Shown: one piece after another, positions 9,190 through 20,846 of the stretch
Layout: every line of letters begins with the position of its first letter
How positions within the stretch are numbered: position 1 is the stretch's first letter
From: Diplonema japonicum
Taxonomy: Eukaryota; Euglenozoa; Diplonemea; Diplonemida; Diplonemidae
Direction: 5' to 3'
Assembly (NCBI GenBank): GCA_964019335.1
Contig: OZ025652.1
Span: 650,677-714,676 of the forward strand
DNA: 64,000 nt
Translations under genes and position numbers: made by a program
The notes under the pieces: generated by a model
Databases searched by the model: none
What the model saw: the letters and a program-made list of their open reading frames with translations, nothing else
What the model was told of the DNA's origin: nothing

Positions 9190-12100
9190 TCATTCCAAGG
9201 GTTTCACAAGGGTGCCCTTCGGCTGGGAGGCGATGGCCTCGTGCTGAGTAGTCTTCAGAGCTTTCGCCCTCTTGATCTCCTCACGTTCTGCTGCGATCTT
9301 AACCTCTTCTTGCTTCGACAAGTGTGCCTGTTTTTTTGTTTTTGTTTTTGTTTTTGAATCCATTTTAATGTAACACTGTACCTTGTACTCGACCATCTTT
9401 GACCTCCTGGAGAGGACCTCTTCGTTGTTCTCGTCGACAGGGTGCTGGAACTCGTGCCCCGCAGCGTCGAGGGCCTCTTCGGACTCCTTGAAGTCGTCCA
9501 TCGCCTTTGCCTGCTTCTCCTTCAGGAGGCCCAGCTCCTCCTCCACAGAGTGCCGCAGGTTGTACAGTTCCTTCTTCTGGTCGGAGTGCTTCTTCGCGTT
9601 CGGGTCGAAGGTCTCGATGCAGAACTCCAGCTGGATGTGCGTGCTCCTGATGGTCCTGTCGATCTCCTCCAACCTCTTCTCCTTCTTGTAGATGAGGGAC
9701 CCGAGCGTGAGGTACAGCATCCTGAAGTACTCCAGGTGCTCCTTGTGCACCCTGATCCTCAGGTCCGACAGCTCCTGGTTCGTCTTGTCGTACCTCGCCT
9801 TCACCGCGCTGCACCCCTCAGCCACAAGCTCCTCGATCAACCCCGTGCACCTGATCGCGAGGTCGCAGTTGTACACAGTCAGCTCCAACAGCTTCTTGTG
9901 CTGAGAAGCCACCTCCAAGAACTGTGCGTACTCCACCCTCCTCTTCTCCTCCCTGTCGTTCTCTTCGATCCTCCTCTTCACCTCCTCGAACCTCTCTGTT
10001 CCCTGCTTCTGCAGCTGTCTCTCGAGGTCCTGGATCTTCCTCCAGCACTCCTCCTGCTTCTCGAGGTTCTCCTTCACGAATCTTTCGCTTTTGTCCTGTT
10101 TTTTTTTTGATTTTCTTTGTTTACTTTCCCTTCTTTTTTCACACCTTCATCGCCGCAAACCTCTTCATCGACTCTGCGTCCTCCAAGTCTGCCTTCTGGA
10201 TCGCATCGTGGATGTGCTTCAGGTCAGTCTCGCACCTCTGCTTCAACCTGCGCTTCGCGTCCTTCATCTGCGAGGTCTCCTGATTAGCCTTCTTCTGCAC
10301 TTCATAGATCTGTGTTGTTGGGTTGGGGTGTTGTCTTTTGTGTTGGAGTCACGAGTTTTCTTTTTTTTTTTTTTTTTCCGGTATTAAAAAGTGTTTTGAT
10401 CATGTTGCAAGCATTTTTCTTTCGGGTTTTAGTAAAAATTGTTTGGTTCAAAAAATGAAATCCCCATTTCCCTTTGGCCTGATCAGGTGTGGACGAGTTG
10501 TTTACCACTTGCCCGAAGGCATCGTATAGGTATAGGGGCGATGTCCAGATAGTAGCTGTGGTTTGTCATCATTCTCAGCTTATCGCTTAATGCTCTCAAA
10601 CCCTTCCCCCATCTTTCTCTCCACATCTCCCAAACAGTAATGAGAACACGACAGCTATGAGGAAGCAAGCGTGCCCTTCTGCTGCTGGTCGCTGACGAAA
10701 GGAATCATCAGACAATAAAGAGAAAAAAGAGGAATGTGTTCTTCAGACAAAATAGAAACTGTCAAATCCAGGGGTAGAAGCACAACAGACACTTGTGCCT
10801 GTTCATTTAGGGAAAGAAGAATGGGTGATTGGTCTCATCATGCGTGTGGACTGTTCTTGTTTGAAACACAAAAACTTAAAAGATTTTAAAAAAAAACAAA
10901 TTTCTCTTGGGTGAGACAGGTACAGCCGAGCTTACCAGTTTGTCGCGAAGAACATCAGCTGCGTTTAATTCACCCCTGTGCCTTGTGTTGGTAAGGATCC
11001 CTTTATTGTCCGCTTCTTCTTTTTTTCTTGCCTTTTGTTGTCTTCTCTCTTCTATGGTCAGGTGTGGACGAGTTGTTTACCACTTGCCCGAAGGCATCGT
11101 ATAGGTATAGGGGCGATGTCCAGATAGTAGCTGTGGTTTGTCATCATTCTCAGAGAACACAGGTTGCGTTACCTTTCTCTTCTCTCTCCTCCACATCTCC
11201 CAAACAGTAATGAGAACACGATGGCTACGAGGAAGCAAGCCCGCCCTTCTGCTGCTGGTCACTCAAAGAAAAGGACTTTCCTCTCTTCTATTTCCCCCAT
11301 CCCACCACCCCTTTCCCTCCTCATTTCCCAAAAAGGCTCAGAAAAGGTACTCACATCTCATTCGGTGGGAGGAGGACAGCAGAAGCATCACCCTCAGCCT
11401 CCTCCCTCGTCAGAAATGAGGAATGCCATTGGAGTTTGTTGTTGGTCATCACAGCCTCCCTCCGGAAAAAAAGCGAAACAGAGGACTACACACACACACA
11501 CACAACAGTAAATCATGACTCAGAAGTACGTTCACTTGCTGCCAGCACAATGGCCAACAGCATCAACAAACAAACCAGCAATTGAGTGAAGTGGTAATCA
11601 TCTCCACTGTTGTCCACCTGGTCACACACACATTTGTAAAACAGGCTCAAAAAATTCATTCTTCAGACAAAATAGAAACTGTCAAATCCAGGGGTAGAAG
11701 CACAACAGACACTTGTGCCTGTTCATTTGGGGAAAGAAGAATGGGTGATTGGTCTCATCATGTAAAAAAGAAAAAGAGAAAAAAAAGAGACTCAAAAAAA
11801 ATAGGAATGCACATAATACCCTTCCCTTTCCCCCCTTTTTTTTGTTTTCCACAACCCACACACACCTTCTTGAAGGGAGCGTTCTCGTCCTCTGTCTTTT
11901 GGATCAAACGGAACTTGTCCTTGATGAGCTCGATGAGTCTCTCCTGAAGCTGGATCTTCGTCCAGAACTGCTCCTCCGCAACCTGCATCTCACCGTCGCT
12001 CATCGCCACGTTCTGGATCTCGTTCACCCTGTCCAGCTGCGACACTTGCGTTGCCACCTTGTGTGGGTGTGTTTCATTATTTTTTTTCTTCTTTTTTTAC

Positions 12101-12658
12101 CTGCTCGTTCGTAGAGGTAAGGGCTGCCTGGATCTGCGTGACGTTCATGATGTCTTCCATCTGCTTCAGGGTGGTGGCGGGGACCTGTGCGAGCTGGGTT
12201 GCATCGAGCTGCGACCTCCTGAGCTCCTCCTCCACCTTCTCCACTTTGGTGATGGCGTTGTCGATGACCCCAGTGAAGGACACGATCCTCGTCTTGTTCC
12301 TGTTGTTTTTCAACTCCGCCAGCTGCTTCCTCAACCCGATCACGTCCATGAACTGCGGCTTGTCCTCAGGCTTGTACAGCTCCCGCTGCGACATCTCCAG
12401 CCCGCACACCCTCATCAGCTTCGCCAGGTCGTACGCCTCAGTAAGGTTCCACTTCGTCCCCACCTCCACAGCAGTCAGCAGCTCGTGCGCCTTCTCGTGC
12501 GCCCCAGACAGCTTCTGCCTCTGGTTCTCGCTCCAGTCCGATACGTGCAGCTCCTGGATGAACTCCTCGTTCTCCAGGCATGCTGTCTTCAGCTTCAGGT
12601 TGTGGATCTTCTGCTTCCTCGCTGCCTCCAGCGTCACTTCTCCAGACGGGTCGGCCAT
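9190..12658 (-). CDS. PFR2: Paraflagellar rod protein PFR2, complete copy B (5 exons, 588 aa)
   Basis: Exons are 12658-12101, 12057-11866, 10309-10145, 10095-9382 and 9327-9190. Every exon and intron lies at a constant +8265 offset from copy A, including homopolymer lengths, and I see no difference within the gene except the last sense codon (GAA here, GAG in copy A). Outside the gene the sequences part at once. Upstream, the copies share only the short CTGT-repeat leader. Downstream, similarity ends at the stop codon. The protein is the same 588-aa coiled-coil PFR2. The different leader and 3' UTR could give the two copies different expression. The upstream neighbour is a cathepsin gene and the downstream neighbour is LeuRS. 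Confidence 0.95.
10479..11766 (-). ncRNA. Small-RNA cluster in intron 2 of PFR2 copy B (duplicate set)
   Basis: The eight candidate RNAs of copy A recur at +8265: X1 10479-10577, H1 10623-10693, Y1 10738-10846, W 10901-10977, X2 11053-11155, H2 11193-11263, Z 11333-11457 and Y2 11658-11766. Boxes and stems are identical. The host intron is 10310-11865. Confidence 0.55.
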
Positions 12659-12676
12659 CTTTGTCGAGCTGTCTGT

Positions 12677-12700
12677 CTGGGGGATTAGAGTGAGATGCAA
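12677..12700 (-). promoter_or_regulatory. Trans-splice acceptor of PFR2 copy B
   Basis: The minus strand reads a pyrimidine-rich CATCTCACTCTAATCCCCCAG and then ACAGACAGCTCGACAAAG before the ATG. Spliced-leader addition here would leave an 18-nt leader. Identity with copy A begins essentially at this point. Confidence 0.5.
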
Positions 12701-12846
12701 AAAAGAATTTAAAACCAAAGCAAATAAAACATGCGCACTCTGTTGAAAGCCCGGCAGGACGGCCGGGCGGTCACGAAGGAAAGAAAAGACGTTGTTGAAA
12801 AGAAGTGTAAAACCAAAGTAAAAAGCAGAACAGATGCTCAGAGTCC

Positions 12847-13821
12847 TCAGATCTCGGAGGTGCAGGGGGACTTGTTGAGGCCGCACTCGTTGGCACCCCT
12901 CTTGACCCTGATGTAGCCGTTCTCGCCCCAAGATGCCCCCCAGGAGTTCTTGATGATCCAGTAGTCGGCGGCGTAGCCAACGATGAGGACACCGTGGTCA
13001 AGGGTGCAGACCTCACAGCAGTTGGTGAGGATGCCTCCGTTGTAGGTCTGCCACTTGGTGGCGTCCACAGCGATGGAGAGGGGCCCGCTGGGACCGACGA
13101 ACTCGGCCATCGCGTTCTCGTTGTGTGCGATGTCCTTGTGGCCCTTGATGGTGGCCCCCACCGCCTTCCCGGACACGTCGTGGCACACCCCGCTGAACCC
13201 GTCGCCAGAGGTGTAGTGGTACGAGGCCTCCGTCACGATCTGCCCGTTGTGTGTCTGCTGCAGCCACTTGAAGGCGTTGTCCATGAGACCACCGTTGCAG
13301 CCGTCGTCGATCTTGTCGCACGACACCAGTTCCTGCTCCGACAGCGAGGTCAGGGTGTTCCCCGCAAGGAACCACTGGCCCTCGATCCCTCCGGTCGTGG
13401 AGAAGGCCCAACAGCTCCCGCACTGAGCCTGGTTCTTCACGTGGGTCACAGCTCCCTTTGTCCTCCAGTCCACCTCTGTGGGGGCTCCCGAAGTTGCCGA
13501 GGCGGTGTAGGCCGGTCCCTCCTTCTCAACAACCTTCAGGTTGTGGTACACCTTGAACTCCTCAGAAGACAGGTCAGAGAACCTGTTCACCCCGAAGGTT
13601 GCCCCCATCGCCTGCTCCTTCTCGTACTGGGCTCCCTTCAAAAGGTTCTTGGTGAAGATCTGGAACCTCCTCTCCTCCTCGGCAGCGCTGCTGTAGGCCT
13701 TGTTGTAGTCAGCCTTGAAGGTCCTGAACATCGTCCTCGAGTTCACCCTGATGTAGTCCTCAGACAGACCCTGCGCGCACCCCGCCAGCAGGGCGATCAT
13801 CACTGCAGTACCGCAACGCAT
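12847..13821 (-). CDS. Cathepsin L-like cysteine peptidase (C1A), 324 aa
   Basis: A secreted or lysosomal papain-family protease, intronless. A signal peptide covers about residues 1-19. An I29 prodomain (ERFNIN/GNFD-like, about 30-90) is followed by the mature enzyme from about 113. Catalytic residues are visible: oxyanion Q131, C137 in CGSCWAFS, H276 in LDHGVLIVGY and N292 in IIKNSWG. Disulfide cysteines surround GCNGGLM. It ends soon after the fold and so lacks the long C-terminal extension of trypanosomatid cruzipain-type enzymes. A trans-splice acceptor (TTTTACTTCAG, AG near 13840) lies 18 nt before the ATG. It probably degrades protein in digestive vacuoles. Confidence 0.93.
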   Translation of the reverse strand: MRCGTAVMIALLAGCAQGLSEDYIRVNSRTMFRTFKADYNKAYSSAAEEERRFQIFTKNLLKGAQYEKEQAMGATFGVNRFSDLSSEEFKVYHNLKVVEKEGPAYTASATSGAPTEVDWRTKGAVTHVKNQAQCGSCWAFSTTGGIEGQWFLAGNTLTSLSEQELVSCDKIDDGCNGGLMDNAFKWLQQTHNGQIVTEASYHYTSGDGFSGVCHDVSGKAVGATIKGHKDIAHNENAMAEFVGPSGPLSIAVDATKWQTYNGGILTNCCEVCTLDHGVLIVGYAADYWIIKNSWGASWGENGYIRVKRGANECGLNKSPCTSEI

Positions 13822-13933
13822 TTTGTGGGTGGCTTGTTACTGAAGTAAAAGTTAAGCACGAATGATGCGTCAGTAAGTCAAATTACGGTAAACTAATTGC
13901 TGACAAATGTCTAAAAGCAATTATTAAATGTGC

Positions 13934-15153
13934 TTACCTACGCCTGTCCCTGTCCCTATCTCTTACTCGCTCTCTCCGGTCCCTGCTATCCCTGTCCCGA
14001 TCGCTGTCTCTATCCCGCCTGCTGCGCTCTCTGTCTCTTCTGTCCCTCCTATCTCTGTCCCTGTCCCTGTCTCTGTCCCGTCTGCTCCTCCTACGCCTTC
14101 TTTCCCGCCTCCTGTGGGAAGATGACGATGAGTAGGAAGATGAAGACGACGTCCTGCGCCTCGGCCGTCTCTGTGGTGTGGTGTGGTGTGGTGTATATTT
14201 GCTGCGCATACCTCACGCTTGTGACTATCAGACACTTCCTCTTTCTTCTTCTTCTGCTGCATCCTGTCCATGAGGGCTCTGAGCTTGCTCTTATCAAGCG
14301 CCGCGTTGTGCGTAGTGGGCTTGATGATGGGTGTGGTGGACTGCTGGACTTTGACGACACGGTCACGGAAGGTAGAGTTGTTCATAGTAGTGAGACATGT
14401 GAAGGCACCAGTGGGTTCCATGTACTCGATGAAGCAAAAGCGCGCAGGCTTACGATCGTCACCAGCAAGCTTGACGAACGTGACGGGACCAGCTTTTTGA
14501 AAGTGCTGGAGGCAGTCTTCCTCTGTGGCTGCTGCGTCGATGTTGGAGGCGTAGATGGTACGGGCAACAACGCTCATCTGGTCGTTGTCCTGAAGGCTGA
14601 GGTACTCGGCGATGTGAGGTGTTACCTCTGGCTTGATAATGGCAGAGGTGCTGGGCCGGACAGTCAAAGCACGATCGGCAAGAACGCTTCCAAGCAAGGA
14701 CACTGCCTGCCTCGCACCGTCCTCCGAAGAGAATTCCAAAAAAGCAAATTTCGAAGGTTTATCGTCATCGCCCACCACCTTCACATACGTCACAACACCA
14801 CATTGCTCAAAATGCTTCTTTAGCATGTCTTCAGTAACACTTAAACTGATACCAGCCACGTGAACAGTCCTTTTTATGGGGTCAGTGTCTGATTTCGTTG
14901 TTTCTGTTAGTAATGGGTTCACTGCAGGGTGTATGCTGACAGGTGAGCCGAGGAATTGTCGGCCATTGAGAAGTAGTGCTGTTTTTGCTGATCCTTCATC
15001 AGCGAACTCGACCATCCAGGTCCCGGGTCCTTCCACCACGCCCTTTCGCTTGACCTCCGCTACTACACCGCATGGCGAGAGGTACTCCCTCACCGTGTTG
15101 TCGTTCGCTTGTTTAGACAAAGATGAGAAAAATATAGTCTTTTTTATGGACAT
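13934..15153 (-). CDS. Triple-RRM protein with RS/RD tail (2 exons, 392 aa)
   Basis: Exons are 15153-14212 and 14170-13934, separated by a 41-nt intron rich in ACCACAC. Three RNA-recognition motifs can be seen, at about residues 4-80, 93-170 and 197-272. They have degenerate RNP1 motifs (KFAFLEF, RFCFIEY) and each is followed by a P(T/A)-type linker. Exon 2 encodes a Ser run and then RS, RD and DR repeats to the stop, the classic tail of SR splicing factors. It is likely nuclear and involved in cis- or trans-splicing, or in mRNA handling. The stop codon TAA sits inside AGG-TAA-GC, which also looks like a 5' splice site. I found no credible further exon before the next gene's acceptor. Confidence 0.85.
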
Positions 15154-16452
15154 TTTTTTTTTTTTTTTTTTCCCCGTGCGCTCGTTGTTTTTCTTTTCTT
15201 TCTCTCACCCTGGGGAATCCCTCCCACCTTTCTTTGTCGAGTTTTGGGTTTCATTGAAAAATTTAAAACGGTGGAGGGGGGGATGCGGAGGAATTCAAAA
15301 AAGAAAAGAAAAAAGAAATAAACATCACCACAATTTTTTTTGAACGGGGGGGGGGAATGGGTTTTTTTTTTCACTCGCTTAAAAATAAATAAATGTAAAA
15401 ATTTTGTTTAAAAAAAGGGAAGAAAATCACATCGTGCGACACGTGGGCTGGGAGGGGGGCCAAGGAAAAGGAAGAAATAATGGGGATAGAGGGTGGGGGG
15501 AAAGAAAGTATATAAAAAAAAAATAATAATCCTGGTGTACAGCGAAGGGAACACGAGGCATCAATCTCAGGAGGATGAAGAGCGAAAAAAAAAGTTTTTT
15601 TTTAAAAATAAATCTCCACTGCACCGCGGACAAGCACGCGTAGAGCACAGTTTGACACCAAGTTCGCCCTCTTCCTCTCTTTTTTTATCCTCACTACTTT
15701 CTTTAGTTTTAACACCCCCCCCCCCCGGGAAAAGAAGAAAGGAAAAAGAGTTTGTGAGCAAAGAAAATAAAAAGGGAAAGTTTTTTTTTTAAAAGCCCCT
15801 CACACTTTTTTTAATGTTGCCTTTTAAAAGAAACTAATATACAGCACACCAAATTGTGCAGAAGGGAGGGGAGGGGGGGAGGGGGGAGAAAGGAATTCAT
15901 CCTGTAGAAAGAAAGTTGCTAGGCAAAAAAAAAAAGAAAGAAAAAGTGCATGCAAAAAAAAAGGAATTTTGTCTTTTCTTGTTTTTTTTTTTTTTTCTTT
16001 TTTTTTAAATTTCGAATTCCTTTTTTTTTCCCCTTCCAACTATTTTTTTTTTTTTGGGATTACCCATGTTTTGGTTTATTTATTTTTCGTCTTTTCTTTG
16101 TCCCTTCTCTGCAAAGAAGACAAAGAAAAAGAGGAAAAAGAGAAGGGGGGAAGAAAGAAAAAAAAAAGCAAATTATCCATTTCCTTAACTAATGCCTCTT
16201 CGACGGGGCAGCGAGAAAGGAGCATAACTTATATTTTTTTCCCCCCCCACTTCATCGTTATACTTTTTCTTTCGGCTAGAAAATAAAAAAAAAAAAAAAA
16301 AAAAAAAACGTCGGTTAAAAGAAAGTGGGAGCAGGGGGAGGTGGGACAAAAGAAGCTATGTTGTTTGCAAGTAATGTACACTGCCAGCAAGAAGCCTTCA
16401 TTGGAGGCGGAATGGCTAACTCACTGTATCAGTTATTTTCTTCACTCTACTC
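15154..16452. other. Homopolymer-rich spacer
   Basis: About 1.3 kb of A/T runs, a C run (15715-15727), G/A tracts and the 3' UTR of the acyl-CoA synthetase at the right. I see no exon with convincing coding character and no box C/D or hairpin RNA. Confidence 0.6.
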
Positions 16453-19425
16453 TTAACGGATGCCCTTCTTCTTGGCAATAGCCAGTTCCGCTGCGTGTGC
16501 AGCCTGGATACGCTTGGGGACAATCTTCAAAGAGGCTGTCAGGGTGCCATCAGCGGCAGACCAGGGCTGTTTTTTTTTTTTTTTTTTTTTTTTTATTTCA
16601 CTCTTCGTCATTTTCTTCACTCACTAGGGGCCTCATTATTTAACGCGAAATGGCCATTATTTAACGCGAAATCGCCATTATTTAACTAGTTAAATAATGA
16701 GATTTTGCAGTTAAATAATGGCCCTTCAGAGTGAAAAAATGGGTCTTGTCGTGGAAAAAAATGCACCCAACCCCTTGAAAAATTTTTTTGGGGTGGGGGT
16801 ATTTTGACTATTTTTGGCCATCTGAGGCCATTCCAGCCCTTAAAAGTGGGAATAAGTGCCTTACTTCCCCTTTAAATGCCACGGCGAAATAGCTACCCTG
16901 TATTACCTTAGGAAAATCCCCAAAAAGCTGACCTGCGTGAAAAAAAACAGCAGTGAAAGCAGTGAAGAGTGAGTGACTCAAATGACGAAGAGTGAAATAA
17001 AACGACTTACTTGCCGCCAAATGAGCCATTATTTAACACTCGTTACCCGTTTTTTTGCACTCGGGCCCTGCGGGCCCTCGTGCAAAAAATTCGGGAACTC
17101 GAGTTAAATAATGACTCATTATTTGTTGGCAATAAATAGTTATTTTTTTTTTTTTTTTTTTTTTTTTTGTACCTTGACCAGCAGAGCAACGCCTGCCAGG
17201 GTCTCCAGCGAAGAGAGAGGGGGGTCGACCTCCTTACCACGCTTGTTGAGCGACTTCACCACCTCAGCCTGGATCTTTTCGTTCTTGCACAGCTCCTCAG
17301 GGGTGCCGGACACGCCAAGCTCCTCGGCGAGCTTCTTGAGGCCGTCCACCTTGCACTGCACGAAGCAGATGGGCCTGTCCATGTCGCTGTCACCGTAAGC
17401 AGAGCAGCCACCAGCGTCCGTGTCGACGATCTCACAGGGGTTGAAGGCAAGGTTCATCTTCTCCAATGCAACGTACTCGCCACCCTTCAGCTTCACAAGG
17501 TTCTTCTTCCTGTCCACGATCTTGATACTCCCGTCCATGAGGATGATGCCGATGTCGCCGGTGTGGAACCACTTCTTCTCGTCGTACTCCGACGCCGTCT
17601 CGGCGGGCATCTTGTAGTACCCGTCCGTCACGTTGGTGCCCCTCACCCAGATCTCACCTCTGCCCTGGCAGGGGGTCCCCATGTGCATCGTGTCAGTCGA
17701 AAGGTAAGGCTTGTTGTCGCTGTCGCAGATATCAGCCTCAGAGTGCACAAGGGTCTCTACCGTCGCAATAGGCGCCCCAGCCACACCCACCCTCCAGTCG
17801 TCGACCGCCTGCACCGTAAGCCCAGCGCAGGTCTCCGTCAACCCGTACCCCTGGATCAAAGGAACGCCCAGCACGGTCCTCACCCACTCCTGCACATCAG
17901 CCGAGATGGCACCACCACCGCTGACTGCCAGCCTCAACCTGCCACCGAGGGTGGCCGAGATCTTCGAGAACACAAGCTTGTCGAAGACCGGGGTGCCACG
18001 GTAGTTGGGGAGGGCGCCCTTCTTCCACTGCAGGGCAGTGTTGAAGAGGTACGATTTACCCTCGCCACCAGCCTTGATCTTCGCCTCGGCACCCGACTTG
18101 ATAACCTCCCACACCTTGGGCACAGCGCCCAGCACGGTAGGCCTGAACTCCTGCAGAGCACCAGTGGGCAGACACTTACCAGGCCCAGCAACAAGGGACT
18201 TGGGGTCAGCGTACCCGATGGCACCACCGTACCCGAAGCAGAAGAACTCCATCTGTGGTAAGGTTATTGTTATTGTTGTTCTTTATGTTGTACCTGCATC
18301 TCGAAAATGTGGGCAAGGGGCAGGTACCCCACGAGAACTTCACCCTCGTTCAGGTGCGCTCGCTCCTGTGAGAAAAGTTGTGTGCGTGTGAGCAAAAAGT
18401 ATACCTTGATGGCACCCAGCAGGCACACGATCTGGCTGTGACGCACCATGACACCCTTGGGCTTACCGGTGGAGCCAGAGGTGTACATCAGAATGGCGAT
18501 CTGTGATAAATTGAGCAGCACAAAAACCATACGTCTCTGGGGTGGGGGGGCGAGGGCTCGATGGCGGCTTCCTTGCCAAGAGCCACGATCTCGGCGAAGG
18601 AGTAAACGCCGATGGTGTCATCACTGGCGGGCTGCTTCACGCACTGGTCGGGGGTGACGTACAGCGTGCTGTAGATGATGTTCTTCAAGGAGGGCATCTT
18701 GTCCTTCTTTGCGAGGATGTTGCTAACGTTGTGGTAGTTGCAGAAGATGGTAGGGATGTTCGCTTCGTTCACGGCAGAGATCACGGAGTCCACACCAAGG
18801 GTGGCGTAGGCGGTGGCCACCACCATGGACTGGGACATGGCACCCTGTGCGGCCATGAACCACTCAGCGCAGGTGTCCTCGTAGATAAGAAGGGTGTGGT
18901 CACCCGACACATCATTGAAGGACTGGTCCTGCTCCAGGTGGAGGGGGTTCATCCCGAGTTTCCTCAGACCAGAACCGAAGCTCAGGAAGTTCTCACCCAC
19001 CTCCTTGAAGGTGAGCCACTTCGTGGACCCGAACACCTTGGTGGGGAACCTAACGCCCTCAAGCATCTTGTTCTCCAAAAAGGTCCTGGTGCCCAGAGCG
19101 TTCTTGTTGGCGTACACACTGATGGCCCTCCTAGCCATGTCATACAGGGTCCCGATGTCAGGCATAGGCCTGGTCGTGAGCTTTCCTGATGCAATGCTCT
19201 CAGCAGCCCAGAAGATTTTGGATGGCGGCAGGTCGCCGTTGACATCCTCTTCGCCGACAACCTTAGCACGCACGGACTTCACCCTGCTCTTTTGCATGGC
19301 CTGTGAATGTGTGACTGTGTTTCGTTGTTGCATACCATCCAGATGGGTCCGAAGGTGATGAGCCACACCATGAGGTCAAGTCCCTTGAGGACCAACCCGG
19401 CAACTTGCAATCCAACACCAACCAT
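16453..19425 (-). CDS. Long-chain acyl-CoA synthetase (6 exons, 739 aa)
   Basis: Activates long-chain fatty acids to acyl-CoA with ATP. Exons are 19425-19336, 19300-18533, 18500-18405, 18365-18294, 18252-17173 and 16566-16453. The AMP-binding signature YTSGSTGKPKG, the YGLTET motif and GEIWVRG...GWFHTGDIG-type motifs (here KKWFHTGDIG, IVDRKKNLVKLKGGEYV) are present. The C-terminus DGTLTASLKIVPKR is typical of the family. An N-terminal hydrophobic stretch (GLVLKGLDLMVWLITFGPIWM) would anchor it in a membrane. Introns are 35, 32, 39, 41 and 606 nt. The 39-nt intron (18366-18404) is stop-free and in frame. The last intron is a foldback repeat element, annotated separately. Confidence 0.93.
16570..17168. 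mobile_element. Foldback element with terminal inverted repeats, filling a LACS intron
   Basis: Between the splice sites the intron is almost only repeat. It has a T run (16570-16594), then ATTTCACTCTTCGTCATTT at 16595-16613 and its inverse AAATGACGAAGAGTGAAAT near 16980-16998. A second long snapback follows: CATTATTTAACACTCG near 17027-17042 against CGAGTTAAATAATG near 17099-17112, enclosing a GGGCCC-containing inner stem. The element ends TTGTTGGCAATAAATAGTTAT and another T run. The core ATTATTTAAC occurs about seven times in both orientations. It encodes no protein and looks like a non-autonomous DNA element. Relatives lie at 30155-30884 and 51693-51831. Confidence 0.75.
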
Positions 19426-19515
19426 TTTTTTCGACTATTCTGTGAAGCAGATGGAGTGGAGGGTGGGGAAAAAAAAAAAAAAAAGCTGTAAAAGTAATGA
19501 GTAAATGACATGCAG

Positions 19516-20688
19516 TTAGAACCCGTACTGTGCCTTAGCTCTACCCCTCACAGAGCGGAACTGCTCGTTAGCGTTTGCGACTTCGTTGCGCTGTGCAACC
19601 GCCTGCTGAGCGAGGTGCCTGCAGTGCGGATATAAGTCTCGTCAGGTGGACATACATTATGTGGTTAGGCGCCGTTGTAGCGTTGCCCAATGTGGTGGTG
19701 TAGTTCCTTGCTTGCTCCTGACCTGGCACGTTCAGCTTCTCTCTGTATTCAGCAAGTTTAGCATCTTGGTTGACTGCAATAACACCGGTTTGCACATCCG
19801 CTTCTTCCTGCATTCTCTGTTTATACTCCGCAAGGTCCTCGTAGTACTTCGTCCAAGCAGCTCGGGCGGCCTCTTCGTCTTCTTTTGCCTTCTCACTTCC
19901 CTCCTCACCTTTAGATACTGCTTGCCGTTCTTCAACAGGCTCCGGAGCTTTTCTGTTTTTGAACGTGAACTGCGCTCTCTGTAGTTTGGGAGGTTTTAAA
20001 GAAGAGAAAATGCCCCCCCCCCCCCCCCCCCCCTCACTCAGTGATTTGCTTTAAAATATTTGATTTTCCGGTCCAAGGTATAGTATTTGAAGTATTCAGC
20101 AGAAATAAGTAGAAGACATACTTTTATGGTTACGGGACCGGTCCGTGGCTTGGTGTTCACTGGTGTAAGAGATGTTGGCTTAGGTGGTGGTGGTGAGCTG
20201 CTTTGGCTTTCGTCTGGCATCAACGAGGTGATAACCTCTGTTGCTGGTTCATCCTCTTCGTGTTCGTGGCCTGACTCATCGTCGTCGCTGCCATAGGCCA
20301 GCAGGGACTGGAGGCCCTTCACCTTGGCGAGTTTCTTTTTAGGGTTCTCCTCTGACCGCATCTCGGCAGGCTTCTCATCGCCGACGTTAAGGTTTTCCCG
20401 CACCTCGAACTCAGTAGTCCGTCCCTTGTCAACGTCATCAAAGGTCTCACGTGCCCTCTTCTTCGGTGCAGGTAGCAGTGCTGCAAGTCCCGTGCCCCGC
20501 ACGCCCACGTCGTCGTCACGCAGTCTTTTACGCTCCTGTATCTCCCTCTCTAGATCCTCTGCCTCCCCATCCCCTCCTATTTCCTCGAGGAACGACATAT
20601 CCACAACCTGCTCCACGTCTTTTGCCTTCTTCTTCTTCTTTTTCTTCTTCTTCTCCCCAACTGCGGGCAGCATCTCAGACAGCCCCAT
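19516..20688 (-). CDS. PRCC-domain protein (3 exons, 330 aa)
   Basis: Exons are 20688-20122, 19978-19656 and 19618-19516; introns are 143 and 37 nt. Three features recall PRCC, a nuclear protein linked in animals to pre-mRNA splicing and MAD2B. These are GTGLAALLPAPKKRA, the acidic SLLAYGSDDDESG motif, and a C-terminal segment (about 290-330) ending AKAQYGF at the stop, like the family's AKYGF end. Lys-rich stretches near residues 13-22 could act as nuclear signals. The first intron contains a 21-base C run (20013-20033). The ATG at 20688 is the first after a short acceptor-like AG. The family call rests on short motifs. Confidence 0.7.
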
Positions 20689-20846
20689 CTTCTTTTTGCG
20701 GGGTGTTGCCTTGAAGTATAATCAGTTTGTTTTTTTTTTTTTAAAGAAATTCAAATTCCTTTTTTCTAGAACAGGGAAAAAGAAAAAAAGAAAAAAAAAA
20801 GGAAAAAACTTCAGAATGGGCTAAAATAAACCTTTGCTTTGACTTT

